Below are positions 42,761 to 53,606 of a DNA stretch of 64,000 nucleotides, piece by piece (position 1 is the stretch's first letter; each line of letters starts with the position of its first letter). The position numbers were made by a program, and so were the translations under genes. This DNA comes from Ophiura sarsii. Its lineage: Eukaryota; Echinodermata; Ophiuroidea; Amphilepidida; Ophiuridae. The notes below the pieces were generated by a model. The model made no database searches, was not told the DNA's origin, and saw only the letters and a program-made list of their open reading frames with translations. Location of the stretch: assembly GCA_035610835.1 (NCBI GenBank), contig CM069456.1, forward strand, positions 25,302,234-25,366,233, read 5' to 3'.

Positions 42761-44567
42761 TGATTCTTTGGAATAATGATGTAATACCATTCACATTGTT
42801 CACACTTGTAAGGTTTACGGAATAAAGTGTAGCATAATATAGTGTGTGGAGGGTATTCAAGAATTATGCCGATTCATTTATTTCCTATTATACTGCATCT
42901 GTCATCTTTAGAACAGGTGTGAGCCAGCATTTCCAAGAAGAAGAGACAGGTGTGAGATATTCCCTTTAAAAGGAATGCTTTTCTGCTAAGGACACCACAC
43001 ACTTGTTTGAGAACTCAATTAACACCACCTTAAAACAGTCGGCACCCTCCCTCAACTTCCCATAAGTTAATTTGCCGTTGCGCTCCGATTGGATGCAGCT
43101 CGTAAAAACAGCACGACTGTGCGGTGTGTTCACAAGCTGATAATTAATTAGCGTTTAGTAATAGGGTTGTGAGATCAACACAGTGATTACGCATTAATTG
43201 GGGGTAATCAGAGGGCAATGTTTGCATGTACAATTTTAAGGTCAACAGAAATAAATTGTCATCACTAGGTGAAGTTTGTATTGGTTATATATGGTAGAAT
43301 GAGGGAAATTGTACAACAGGAGCGATTTCATTTTTGTTCCCGCATAACAATGATTGTTTCCATAACCCTAACCCATTCGGGTGTTTTGTAGCCGACATTG
43401 GAAACTAAATTCTTATGCAACATTTTTCCTCAGGAACTCAATTTCAGGCAGATTCGAGGCTATTGAACTGAAGATTTTTGTTTTCATTGTTTTTTTCTGT
43501 TTGGGTTAAGAACTGAAACATGCTGCAAATGAGGCTGCCCAAAACTGACCCTCTGAATCTTGGTAGCAAAGACCCTTTTATGAGGGCACTGTAGTCGATT
43601 CGCAGACATTGGCCGATTTGGCCGATTTACCATTTTCAGTCAGGTAACAGAAGCAAAAGAGGGGGAGGCACTCAAATTTAATTGTAATTTGCAAGGTTAA
43701 TACCGTGTCTTCATGTGCATGTACTTACTGTGATGTACCTAGTGACAGGGAACTTGCTGCTGGTATATCGGCATAACTTTGGCTGCAAATAGTTGTTGTC
43801 AATTGCCCGCGTATTTTCGATAAAGAAATGTATTGTTATTCAGATAAATTGATAAAGGTATTCAGGTGGTCTCATAGCCAGAAATACTTAAAGTAATGTT
43901 TATAATCCGTATCTTGGTTGATATAATTGTTTTTCCATTTAATTAGGGCAAATGGTTTTAGGGCAAATGGTTTTGTATATAAAAAATGATTATTGAATTA
44001 TTTTCGGGTTTTTTCTCGCAAATAAATACGTAGAACTGTTATTTTCATTTTAATGTTTCCTTTATTCCACGTGCATAATAAAAACGGAAAATAATAAAAA
44101 GTATCCACTAAATTATTAATAGGTAAAATGACATACATAATATTTTTCTTTCGAAACCTGTATACGGTCGATGATGGTCGATTTGTTTTTATTGTGGTAA
44201 CCGCTTCCAAAGGGATAACACATTTGAAGCTGCTGGATTAAGTTTTTGGTTGTCGTGATTGTAAAGCTACATGATCAGCCCTATTCATAAAGCCACACTA
44301 TCATGAATAGCATTTGATTGTGGAGCGCAAATAATCATGAAAATAACATCTATAAAAGTACCGCTGTTTCATCATTGGTCAAAATGGGTTCCTCTAACGC
44401 ACAATGGACAAGGTCCAAAATCGATACCGATGCGCCAGAGTTTATGAATCTACTATAGTACATCCACCATCCATGCATGTTCATCTTGATGCAATCTATT
44501 TATAAGGGCCACATAATTTACCTATAGAGGCATCAAGCTTGGTGGTCATTTTCCCTTGTCTGCTTTA
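42761..44567. other. Intron stretch with no recognised gene
   Basis: A telomere-like ATAACCCTAACCC lies at 43362-43374. A 12-bp direct repeat (AGGGCAAATGGT) occurs at about 43945. No gene recognised. Confidence 0.45.
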
Positions 44568-44975
44568 CAAAGAAGATTTTAACGTCGCACCCACAATGCA
44601 TTGCATTTTTTCCAGCGATGCATTTGGATTTCCCCTTATCGATACTTGTATCAATACAATCAATATGTCAGTTACCTTTGTACCCCGAGATATCGATATC
44701 GTGGCTTTCTGTCACACATGACATGTATCGGAAGATCAATGGTTCCCCTGTCTTTTTGGTTTTCCAATAACTGAGTAAGTTGTTTACTAGTCGATCGAGC
44801 TCTAAGTTTTAGAAATAAGAAAAAGGAACACTGAGAACTGATTTATTTATTGATATAAACAGGAATCTAAGAGCTCGCACGATGATGGTACTATGAAGCC
44901 ATGATTTTGTGCATCCGAGATGAATCAGGGACCAGAGTTACAGCTTTTTGCAAAATCACTTAATGATACGGAAGT
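44568..44975 (+). mobile_element. MITE with CAAAGAAGATTTT ends, diverged or chimeric copy 3
   Basis: Left end CAAAGAAGATTTTAACG and the CACAATGCATTGCA word are clear. From about 44800 the AAGAAAAAGGAACACTGA block and GAAGCCATGATTTTGTGCAT also match. Between about 44610 and 44770 the sequence is longer and different from copies 1 and 2, so it may contain a nested insertion. The right end is eroded. Confidence 0.55.
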
Positions 44976-45669
44976 CTCTTGTAATTAATTATTCACTAAA
45001 AAGGTTACACATTCATTGCGGCATTTTAACAATGCTTCCTCTTCAAATCGACCTGTCTAGTCAAATCGTGCAAACGAACCATTCACATGTCGCATAACTA
45101 TACTGCGTTGTGCAAATACGCTGTTTGTTTGTGGCATTACGTGAGCGCGTATTGACCTACTTGATACACAATATATGCGACGGTACTTGGTTGTCCGTTA
45201 GTAACCTGCGCTTATGTGTGTGTATCCGTAAAAGAATGGGACGCATGTACATGTATCACATATATTCATGAGGTTTTAATACTTTTTAATCAATATGTTG
45301 TTTACAAAAATGTTCAATGTAAAAATGAATAAGAGATTTCTTAGTTGATGGCTATGCAATCATCTTTCTTGCTTGTAATCACACTTCTAATACAAATGAT
45401 GATTGAGTGATTGGTCACACAAATTGTATATTTGCGTGTGAATAAAGTAACAACCACACTTGAACACTGCACAGGAGTAACCGCAGTTATTGTTCAACAA
45501 ACACGAAACAGGTTGTTTTCTTACTTCTGTGGCGGAGGTTATTTTAGGCGTGAATTAGAGCCAATTTCATCAGTAGAGTCTGGAGTATATAATGATTGGT
45601 CTCACCCCAGTTTAAAACTGGAACACCACCAGTCCAGATTGTGGTCGAAGCTTTGTGACCTATATCAGG

Positions 45670-45915
45670 CCCGTGCCACTATATGCAGACTTGCCATTAC
45701 CGAGATTGAAGCTTCTATTGTCCTAGCGCCCCCATTTCATGAGTCACATCGCGCGTCTCAATGAGCTTGCATGCTGTCAATCATTGGAGTCGTCAAGTTA
45801 GTGCCCTCATTTCAAGAGTCACATCGCGCGTACTAACGTATGTATATGCCCATATATAGGAGGCTCTTGTTTTTGGATTTGAATTTCCTCTCCCGTTATA
45901 TAGACTCCCTGCCAA
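45670..45915 (-). repeat. Dispersed repeat containing AGTCACATCGCGCG, copy 2
   Basis: Inverted relative to 4035-4290. It contains GAGTCACATCGCGCGT twice (about 45739 and 45819) and the TATGCCCATATATAGGAGGC word. An open frame of 117 codons that overlaps its left part (45411-45764) has no recognisable protein signature and is not called as a gene. Confidence 0.5.
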
Positions 45916-45954
45916 TATACATGTATGACTTGACTAAGTATCCCATAAATAATA

Positions 45955-46142
45955 TAGGGGTCTATTTTGGTTGACAAATGAGGTGGATGTTTATAGAACT
46001 ATCTGAGAATGGTGAACAGGGAGAGACTTTAATAGTAGTACTCCCCTAATCTGTCCAATATCATCTTTACTTTATCTTACTTCAATAGTGATGTTTGTAT
46101 GCTATAAAAATATTGATATTAAGCCTTCTATCACACAGTTAC
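45955..46142 (+). repeat. Local duplication, copy 1
   Basis: Shares TTTTGGTTGA.AAATGAGGT, TCAATAGTGATGTTTG, ATTGATATTAAG and CTTCTATCACACAGTTA with 46855-47393. In this copy the CACACAGTTA end is interrupted by the foldback MITE at 46143. Confidence 0.75.
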
Positions 46143-46487
46143 AGGTATATTATGTGATCTTTTCTAGGGGACGCCCTCAATCCTCGAAAAATAATTGGAA
46201 GCAGATTTTCTTGCAGATTTACTTTTCTGATCATAAATCATAAATACATTTCAAGTTACAGAGTTAGAGTGAATTTAGAGTAAAATTTGAAAAAATAGAT
46301 TGTATCGCTCGCTCGGTACAATCTATTTTCAAACCATGATTTTGAAGTAATTTGGAATCGTATCGATCTGTAACTTAGAAGATCTTTATGATTTATGATC
46401 AAAAATGCAAATCTGCAAGAAAATCTGATATCATAGTAAAAATCAATGATAGAGGGCGCTACTTGGAAAAGATCACATAATATGTCT
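46143..46487. mobile_element. TTAA foldback MITE, full copy
   Basis: A 345-bp near-palindrome with arms of about 165 bp, ends AGGTATATTATGTGATC and GATCACATAATATGTCT, flanked by TTAC (46139-46142) and TTAA (46488-46491). The inner arms carry TTTCTGATCATAAATCATAA and ACAGAGTTAGAG-type words. A TTAA target is typical of piggyBac and Kolobok elements. It lies exactly at the end of one copy of a local duplication, whose other copy keeps TTAA uninterrupted (about 47390). Confidence 0.72.
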
Positions 46488-46854
46488 TTAATCTGCTGAT
46501 CAAGAGTATTTTAGCACTGCTCTCATACTCTCCAAACTCTGCTTGTAATAATATGCTCAATATATCCAAAATGATATAGTATGAATGTTTTTCACACCTT
46601 ATGATGAACATTGTAATTGTTCATTAATTTACTCGGGGCCCACGCAAATTTGATTTTAAGACCATGGGCCCAGATGGCCCGTAAAAATGCTCGCTATTTA
46701 AAACACTGAAAATGGATCAAAATAGTCTACTTTCAGTCATTGGGACTGCATTTTCACAAGAATACATGGCCCACCTCCTTTCTGTTATCCAGGGGAGAGA
46801 GGGCCATTCACCTTTTTGGTATACCTTCCTGAATCTCTCAATTTAGTGATTAAG

Positions 46855-47393
46855 TAACTGGGGGTTTTGGTTGAAAATGAGGTAGATGTTAACTATCAGA
46901 GAATGTGAACAGGGAAAGATATTAGTGCTCCCCTTAAAGGTAGATGTTCCGATTGCTGACCTGATTTTCAACCTGATGTTTTCTATTTTACATGAAAGGT
47001 CATCCTTAAAATTGTTGCATTCCAAAGTTTGAGTTGCATAACTCCAATGGTTCTATTTTTAGAAGCGCAAGGTCAAAAGACATGTGCCCATTGAGTAGTA
47101 CACAGACTGGTTGGTGGTTAACCACCTTTGGCAGTAATTCACCACATTTTAGCCTATAATTTCCAAACGAAACATTTCTGGCCCTTAATATTGTACAGAC
47201 ATAAAAATGAGAAAAATATGGGGATTCTTCTGATACCAAAATATCTTGATGTGAAAAAAAATCATAGCCCCAAAAAAGTGATCGGGTCATATACCTTTAA
47301 TCGGTCCAATATCATTGTAACTTTATTTTTCTTCAATAGTGATGTTTGCTATGTAAAAGTATTGATATTAAGTCTTCTATCACACAGTTAATA
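46855..47393 (+). repeat. Local duplication, copy 2 (interrupted by a TTAA element)
   Basis: Same sequence as 45955-46142 but split by the 46938-47296 element. Its right end, CACACAGTTAATAATT, keeps the TTAA that is occupied in copy 1. The offset between copies is about 0.9 kb, including a 345-bp insertion. Confidence 0.75.
46938..47296 (+). mobile_element. TTAA-type TIR element AGGTAGATGTTCCGA, copy 2
   Basis: A 359-bp element flanked by TTAA on both sides (46934-46937 and 47297-47300). It interrupts one copy of a local duplication; the other copy reads straight through (CCCCTAATCTGTCC near 46045), so the empty site is visible in the same window. TTAA duplication indicates a piggyBac- or Kolobok-like transposase in trans. 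Confidence 0.8.
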
Positions 47394-47859
47394 ATTATGT
47401 ATGATCAATAGGTCGTTGACCAATTGATAAAAAAGAACAATATCTAATTGCCTTAATTTGATAAACAATGTACAATCATCTTGAATCTTTTTTCATCATA
47501 AATGGCGATTCCTTGCAACAAAATTATTAAAACATGTATGCTTGTGGAATGTGTCAGACATCTTTGAAACAAACACTACACTTTGCCTGAAGTCATACTC
47601 ATAATTTCCTCTTTTTTATGGTAATTCTGTTTCTTGCTATTGAATTGTATGAGTGTATTCAACCTGTATGTGTGATGTGATCAAGCAAAAATGGGTCGGA
47701 AGTCGCCAAAAGTGATTTTGAGATATAATCAAATGAAGAGTAACAATTCTTTTGTTTCTTTTCTTTTGAATACGCCTTAATTCTGAATATCAATAGAATT
47801 AAGGGACTGTTTGAAATGTTGTTTTCTTCAAAATGTAGCATTGCAAATACCCAACAAAA

Positions 47860-48222
47860 TCATGTAGAAAACTCAATTTGCTTGATCTCATTACATATAT
47901 TGAATTGGAAATGGGCATCTTTAAACATGTTCCTTTTTCCTCCTATCTTCTTCTTCACAGCAAGGTAATGGGTGAGAAACCTATTGCACTGAGGTAGCAA
48001 TGATTGGGAGTCGAGACTTAATGTATCATAATTAACCTTTTCATACCGGCCCGACGATTGATCTCTATCCGATGGATTGATGTTTTCTTTGAGACTATGC
48101 GGTCGTTTGAAAAACAAGGCAAAAATATTACCGATCAACCGTGAAACCCATTCACACCGAGAATAGCTACTTTCTCCTCGGACAATCGATCTGTAGCGAT
48201 CATATTTCAATTCTAGCCCCAA
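47860..48222 (-). other. Open frame of 120 codons, no family recognised
   Basis: The longest intronic open frame that does not overlap a repeat I identified. It starts MGLELKYDRYRSIVRGE and is polar, with one hydrophobic patch (LIGNIFALFF). No domain, signal peptide or repeat seen, no convincing splice sites around it, and no second copy in the window. It could be an exon of a nested minus-strand gene, part of an unknown mobile element, or chance. I do not assign a function. Confidence 0.15.
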
Positions 48223-48298
48223 GACCTATCAACATTATCGATCGGCCAAAATTTTAGTTTGGGCAAATCCTAGCTACTATTGATTCTTTTAGATTCTG

Positions 48299-48890
48299 CA
48301 TCACATCAAAACATACCTCTTTGGGTCTTTTATCCTATGTCTGACTTTAACATCATCAAAACATGCAAAAATCAAGCTTGAGATTGATACCTCATTATGG
48401 ATCTACGGCACATAATCTCCTGGCCACAGTTCGACATACGTGGGCGCACTTCGATCAGGCTGCTCACGCATGCTTGAACTCACAAAATACTGCCAACCAA
48501 CAACACCAAAGCACCTGATTGGTCAAATTTGAACTGAAGCCTTTTTAACGATCGTCACGCTGCGCCTTATCCACCAACGCAGTAGTCCCACTGCGCAGTA
48601 ACCATCGACGCAGTGGAGCGTGCAGCATGAAAAAGCTCACAAGTTTTTCAGTTCTCACGTTTGAGCGCTAACCAATCAGAGCCGTGAGGTCGACATGACG
48701 TAGTGCACACCACGGATGACCATTGCACCGTTTTGAAATGAGGTTGAGCTCGCGTACTTTACGCGAGCTCAACCTCATGTGACGTGGGTCCATTGAAATT
48801 TAGGCTTAAGATTCAGGAAATTTTTTGAAGACATTTTACTTCATATCTAGAAACTAGAAACACCTACAAGAGGTATGTTTTGATGTGATG
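48299..48890. mobile_element. TIR element CATCACATCAAAACATACCT
   Basis: Perfect or near-perfect inverted ends of 23 bp, CATCACATCAAAACATACCT-CTT at 48299-48321 and its complement at 48868-48890. The CpG-rich interior contains repeated CGCAGT words and a perfect 19-bp palindrome at 48738-48778. It ends only 120 bp before the COPZ terminal exon. No transposase frame. Confidence 0.65.
48738..48778. repeat. Perfect 19-bp palindrome
   Basis: Arms 48738-48756 and 48760-48778, separated by CTT; the core is GAGGTTGAGCTCGCGTA. Inside the 48299-48890 element. Confidence 0.85.
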
Positions 48891-49009
48891 GGTCACATAT
48901 TTGCTTGATTGAGATGCTGTGTTTTAAGTTGAGATACCAGGAATAATTCATTTTCTTTTTAGATTTTTAACATTATTTGTGAATTTCTTTATTTCTCTCT
49001 TCATAACAG

Positions 49010-49057
49010 GTTCTCCAATCTGCAAGGGATCAGCTCAAATGGTCACTTCTCAAGTAG
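49010..49057 (+). CDS. COPZ1: Coatomer subunit zeta (COPZ), terminal exon with stop
   Basis: After the acceptor CTTCATAACAG the frame reads VLQSARDQLKWSLLK and then TAG at 49055-49057. The C-terminus of vertebrate COPZ1 has the same form (VLQSA, a basic/acidic pair, then KWSLLR), so this is the last coding exon. The phase-0 start matches the phase-0 end of the exon at 4935-5025. With only 15 codons it would be missed by most gene finders, and the roughly 44-kb intron before it adds to that risk. Other models may wrongly end the gene inside the intron after 5025. The 3' UTR follows directly. Confidence 0.92.
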   Translation, partial: VLQSARDQLKWSLLK

Positions 49058-49290
49058 TTTTACTTACATGGAGGGCAGGGATGCCATCAACCTTTTCCAG
49101 GATTTCACATCGGCAAAAAAACTGTATATATAACTGTGGATGATAGTTATAATCAGTGTTGTTTTTATGTATTGTAGTATTTATATTGCTGGACCAAATT
49201 ATAATTTTTGGTTTAGGCCTAAAAAATCAAAGTGTAGTTAGCCCGATCTATTCTATTTGGAGGGGGCATTAATAAAATAGTCTCTAAAAG
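49058..49290 (+). other. Probable COPZ 3' UTR with poly(A) signal
   Basis: Non-coding sequence after the COPZ stop. The first canonical AATAAA lies at 49271-49276, about 215 bases after the stop, with A/T-rich sequence after it. No repeat was recognised between the stop and this signal, whereas a TIR element begins at 49401, which supports a short UTR ending near 49290. Another good AATAAA sits at 52492-52497, but several mobile elements lie in between, so a UTR that long is less likely. Transcript evidence would decide. Confidence 0.5.
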
Positions 49291-49400
49291 ATAAACAATT
49301 TATAAAAGTTTTATAAAACATTTGTAGCAAATTCGACAATTCATCCTAAATGGAAAAGTGCCACCATAAATTATATCTAAGTTTGTTTGAATCGCCTTAT

Positions 49401-49529
49401 GGTCCGTTCATACTCGCGTCGTTGCGCCTTGGCCAACGTTGCCGGATAAAAGTTGATATTGCTTCAACTCGCACGCCGATGTCCATCGACGTCGGCCGAT
49501 GCGCAACGACGGGAGTATGAATGTGTCTT
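49401..49529. mobile_element. MITE with GTTCATACTCGCG ends, copy 2
   Basis: About 129 bp, same family and orientation as 4733-4863, with left end GGTCCGTTCATACTCGCG and right end GGGAGTATGAATGTGTC. It contains the ATGTCCATCGACGTCGG core. It lies just beyond the likely COPZ poly(A) site. Confidence 0.62.
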
Positions 49530-49798
49530 TAGAGTGACACAACCAACAGCCATTGGTCATGGAAATATTCCAGTCATCAGTCAAGGGTGTATAGTGTCAC
49601 CTCAGCTCAGTGTCACCTCAGCACTTAGTTTAGTCTGAAGTGTTGTTTCTCCATTCCAGGGGTGACATCCTTTTATTGCACAAGTGCAAACCACCTTGCA
49701 TTGAGCACCATGCAAAATCAAATTGATTTAGAATATGCGCTGACATCGCCCTCTCTCCCACCCCCAACATGAAATGACACCAGTTATATTGTATTATG

Positions 49799-50047
49799 TT
49801 AACACTTTCCACGAGGCTATAGCTTTACCATACACATAAAAGATTTATCAGAAACCTTTCCCAACTTTCAAAGTCTATCTCAAGGATTGCTGAATCAATA
49901 CTAGACATGTTTATTATTATTGTAATGCATTTCTCATGGTGATTGATTCCAAATAGAAGGATGAAGTTCAATAATTTTCAATTTTTTAAAACATTTTGTG
50001 AAATCTTGGAATGCTCGACTGCAGACGACTGCCATGGAAAGTGTAAA
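49799..50047 (+). mobile_element. TIR element AACACTTTCC, copy 3
   Basis: Starts TTAACACTTTCCACGAGGC and ends GCCATGGAAAGTGTAAA. About 249 bp, downstream of COPZ. The 64-codon frame at 49943-50137 overlaps it and is not a gene. Confidence 0.68.
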
Positions 50048-50540
50048 CATGAGACTGTGAGAAGAAGAATAAACTGTCAAATTGATTTGGTATCTAAATA
50101 CTTGTACTATTGGGGATCATCCTGGAAGCTTTCATGAGAACTAAAAACACATGTAAATTTAAGTATGCATGTGTGTTCCTTGTGTAAAGCTCACTTTATA
50201 GAAGCATCACTTGGCAAATTTTAGTAGTTCAAACCAAAGGTTGTAATTGCAGATTGTCTCCAATCTCTTGGTTCAGAACTACCTATAGTCATAATGCTTT
50301 CGACATAATTCATGTACATACTTAAACCCAGAAGTGCGTATCGAATGCTTATTAAATAAATGACCGGCTGTTCTGATTGGTCTAACATGAAATCTTCACG
50401 TGCATGCATCTAGACACAGCCGCCAGGAACAACAACAAATCACACTCACATGAAATAGCTTGAATTGTGTCCATTGCATTATGACAGTGACTATAAATCA
50501 CCACAGCAGAACCCATCAGTCAAACTTATGAGCAACGATT

Positions 50541-50735
50541 TACCTACCTCTGTGCAGTGACATCAAAGCATATTCCAGTGATCACAGTGGACTACATAAT
50601 CACTTGCATATTTTGTATGCGCTAGTAGTATATGTACCTATTTCATCAAAGCTGGATCCTAGCACTTGCATGTTTTATAAATGTTGTATGATCACCGGGA
50701 TAGCCTCTGACATCACTGCACAAAGATAGATGAAT
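50541..50735. mobile_element. MITE with CTCTGTGCAGTGACATCA ends, copy 2
   Basis: Left end CTCTGTGCAGTGACATCA and right end TGACATCACTGCACAAAGA are inverted repeats. The internal AGTGATCAC and TGATCACCGG words lie symmetrically. Confidence 0.5.
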
Positions 50736-50789
50736 GGAGTAATAGGTCTAGTTATACGATCAGCCAGCAATTGGAGCTCTAATTACATA

Positions 50790-50936
50790 AGGTTTATTGC
50801 GAATAGGTAAAAATCAATTGATTATCCTTTTCTGATGCATTGTGGGAAAGAAAAGGGACCAAATGCCCCCATTTTCTCTCCCACAATGCATCAGAAAACA
50901 ATAATCAATTGATTTTTACCTATTCGCGATAAGGCT
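50790..50936. mobile_element. Foldback MITE with GCGAATAGGTAAAAATCAAT arms
   Basis: Two arms of about 55 bp are near-perfect complements, from TTATTGCGAATAGGTAAAAA inward through TGATGCATTGTGGGA, with a loop of about 35 bp between. No second copy here. Confidence 0.7.
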
Positions 50937-50955
50937 TATTGAAGCCACAAGTATG

Positions 50956-51184
50956 ATATGTGACCATCCATGACAAACCCAGTGTAAAGTCGCCAGCACA
51001 TATTTGGAGATATGGGCCAATAAACCAGACACAAATCAATAAAAAGCATTTTTCAGTACTCATATGAACATTTGATCTGAAAAATCTTATGTTTTGATTG
51101 ATTTCTGCCTGTTTACTTGGTCCATATATCTAAATATGAACTGGTGACTTAACACTGGGTTCATCGTGGATGGTCACTCACATA
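50956..51184. mobile_element. TIR element with ATATGTGACCATCCATGA ends
   Basis: Left arm ATATGTGACCATCCATGAC, continuing AAACCCAGTGT; right arm ACACTGGGTTCATCGTGGAT, then GGTCACTCACATA. About 229 bp, directly after the 50790-50936 foldback element. Confidence 0.65.
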
Positions 51185-52893
51185 TTGCCATATGAATTAA
51201 TTGTAACATAGCATACTATATCTACATGTATGTAAAGTACGATATTTAAAGAGTTCAAATAACTTCTTCATCAGGGTTAAGATCTTGTACCAGCAGTGAC
51301 TGAATATAGACTGTAATCATTCTAGAAGAACAAATGCATCAATTTCCATTATTTTATTCTATGACAGTGAAAATGTACTTATAAGTCTTATGTAGACTTG
51401 TAGACTGTGTGCTATTTTCTTTCTGTACTACATTGTGGGTTTTTGATGTATGGACTATTGGCATTTTCATGAACTGTCAATAACATGCCATTTTAAAAAT
51501 AAGTGAACAACACAGGCAGTGAACTGATAATTAGTAAATATTTGAAAGGTCTATAGTTTGTCTCTACGATTTGTAACCATAGTAATAAAATGTAAACAGT
51601 TAGTGAATTAAATGAGGACATATTTAATGGTAAAATTGTAAACGTTTTTGAATATGGTGATATAGCCCGTACATCATTATTGAAGTTGATAGTCTGCCAA
51701 CATTGGTGCATAAACTGAGGGTAACATTACCTGTTTCTTACTAGCAGACCAGATAATGCAGGACTCTATCACGTTTCACCAATCAGGATATACAGTTAGT
51801 TTTTAAAGCTGCCGGTGTGTACTTTCGAGTTTACGCACCGTGACACACGTATGCACGCATTGGTGGAAGTTTGTCCTTAGCATTACGATGTTGATTGTCG
51901 CAGACCACATAATGCATTGTCCATAATTTAAATTCCTGTTTTGGGGTCTATTTGCTGACAACATAAATGACTGTACTGTCCAAAATTTGATTCAAATGCA
52001 AAATCACTAAAGAATCATGATATGTGAATGAACAAATGAATGTTGGAAAATTGCCTCAACATCTTTCAGAAAGTGGTTGCTTTATTATAATAGGAAGAGT
52101 AATTAAAAAAACCTTAATAATGGTATATTGCAATGGGATGCACTACATGGCTGTACAAGTGTAAACAAATTCAGCATATTAAGGATTATATCAATTATTA
52201 TCCATGTAATAAAGCTCCATCATATTAGGAATTTTTAAATTGGATCAATATTGTACATAATGTAATGTACACATTAGTCATGTTGGAGAAAAATACACTA
52301 TTGTATCAATATCAAATTCTGTTCTCAACTTGTACCTGGGACCATGTCAATCTAACTGAGCCCTCACCCTAACATGTTTGGGTTATGGTCATGTGATATC
52401 TGTTAGAGTTAGAGTTGATTAGCATTGCAGTCCTGGGCCACAAGTTGCGCACAGAAATCGATATTTGTAAAATGTTGTAAAGATGAAGTTCAATAAACTG
52501 TCTCTAGATTATGGTGAAGAAATAAAATGAGGATTTGTAGAAAGACTATGATAATTGGGGTGTCTTGTGTGTCTATTTTGATTTGTTTGGTAACTGCAAG
52601 CCATTTTTGATCAGTTCCAAATTGGGGAAGCCTCATTACAGCAGTGAATAAATGGGGCAAAAACTGTGTGTGTTTGGCCAGTATCGCGCAAGTACATGTA
52701 CGCTTGGATTACTTTTACACTCGGAGAGATAAAAAATGAATATTTCTCAGCGATTTGGAACTGATTTAACTAAAGCTTGTTTTGAAATGATTCTGTGGTA
52801 AGTTACCTGTGAAGTTCATAAAGAACAATCCATTATGGAAACAGAAACAGACACTCTTTGTCATCATACACAAAGATGGTATTGCTATCATAA
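51185..52893. other. Intergenic stretch; isolated poly(A) signal
   Basis: No gene or repeat family recognised. AATAAA at 52492-52497 in TTCAATAAACTGTC context and another at about 52520 could be poly(A) signals of an unseen or extended transcript, but there is no coding sequence to attach them to. Confidence 0.4.
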
Positions 52894-53272
52894 AGGTATA
52901 TTTACGATATTTTCCAAAAACCGCCCTCTATCATTGATTTTTTTTTTAAAGCAGATTTTGTTGCAGAATTAAATTTCTGATCATAAATTATGAATATATT
53001 CTGAGTTACAGAGCGATATGATTCCTAAACACTTCAATATCATGGTTTAAAGAATGAAAATAAACTGTCCTGCTAGAAGGACAGTTTATTTTTACTCTAA
53101 ATTCCACTCTAAAACCATGATTTGGAAGTAATTAGGAATCGTATCGCTCTGTAACTCGGAATATATTCATGATTTATGATCAGATATGTAAATATTTTTT
53201 ATGCAAGAAAATCTGCTTTCAAAAAAAAATCAAGGATAGAGCATCCACTGGAAAAGATCGCATAATATGCCT
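52894..53272. mobile_element. TTAA foldback MITE, full copy
   Basis: A 379-bp near-palindrome, ends AGGTATATTTACGATATT and GATCGCATAATATGCCT, flanked by ATAA and TTAA. The centre is a perfect hairpin AAAATAAACTGTCC / GGACAGTTTATTTT. Same family as 46143-46487 and 33842-34024. Confidence 0.72.
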
Positions 53273-53606
53273 TTAATGGTTTACCTGCACAGCTAATAGT
53301 AATCATGGTAATAGGTTTAATATCTAATGAGAACTGACCGTCATATATACAACATACTTGCTATCTGCTATCTTCATAAGACAGCACTGCTATCGTATGG
53401 GGGTTAATATTTTCACGAGCCATAACTACTATCTTAATCAAGATCATAAAGATTGCACTGCTATCACAATGTAGAGAGAACACCATCGAAATCAGACGGC
53501 ATAGAAGTCCTCAGTCAGTTTTCTATCAATATTAGACAGCTGTCTACGCTATCTTGAAAGAGAGTGCCACCTTTATAACTGCTAACGTATTCAGAGAGCA
53601 TTAATA

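Larger units (their letters stand above)
5026..49009 (+). other. Giant last intron of COPZ (43,984 bp)
   Basis: Bounded by a donor (CAG/GTTTGT) and an acceptor (CATAACAG/GTT) that join two exons of one conserved protein in matching phase. No other host gene was recognised inside on either strand. Mobile elements and tandem repeats account for much of the length, as listed separately. The intron carries elements in both orientations, including an antisense Penelope fragment and antisense LINE ends. Confidence 0.85.

Noticed and set aside
45411..45764. 117-codon open frame on the plus strand
   Set aside because: Its right half is the dispersed repeat also found at 4035-4290, where no corresponding frame exists.
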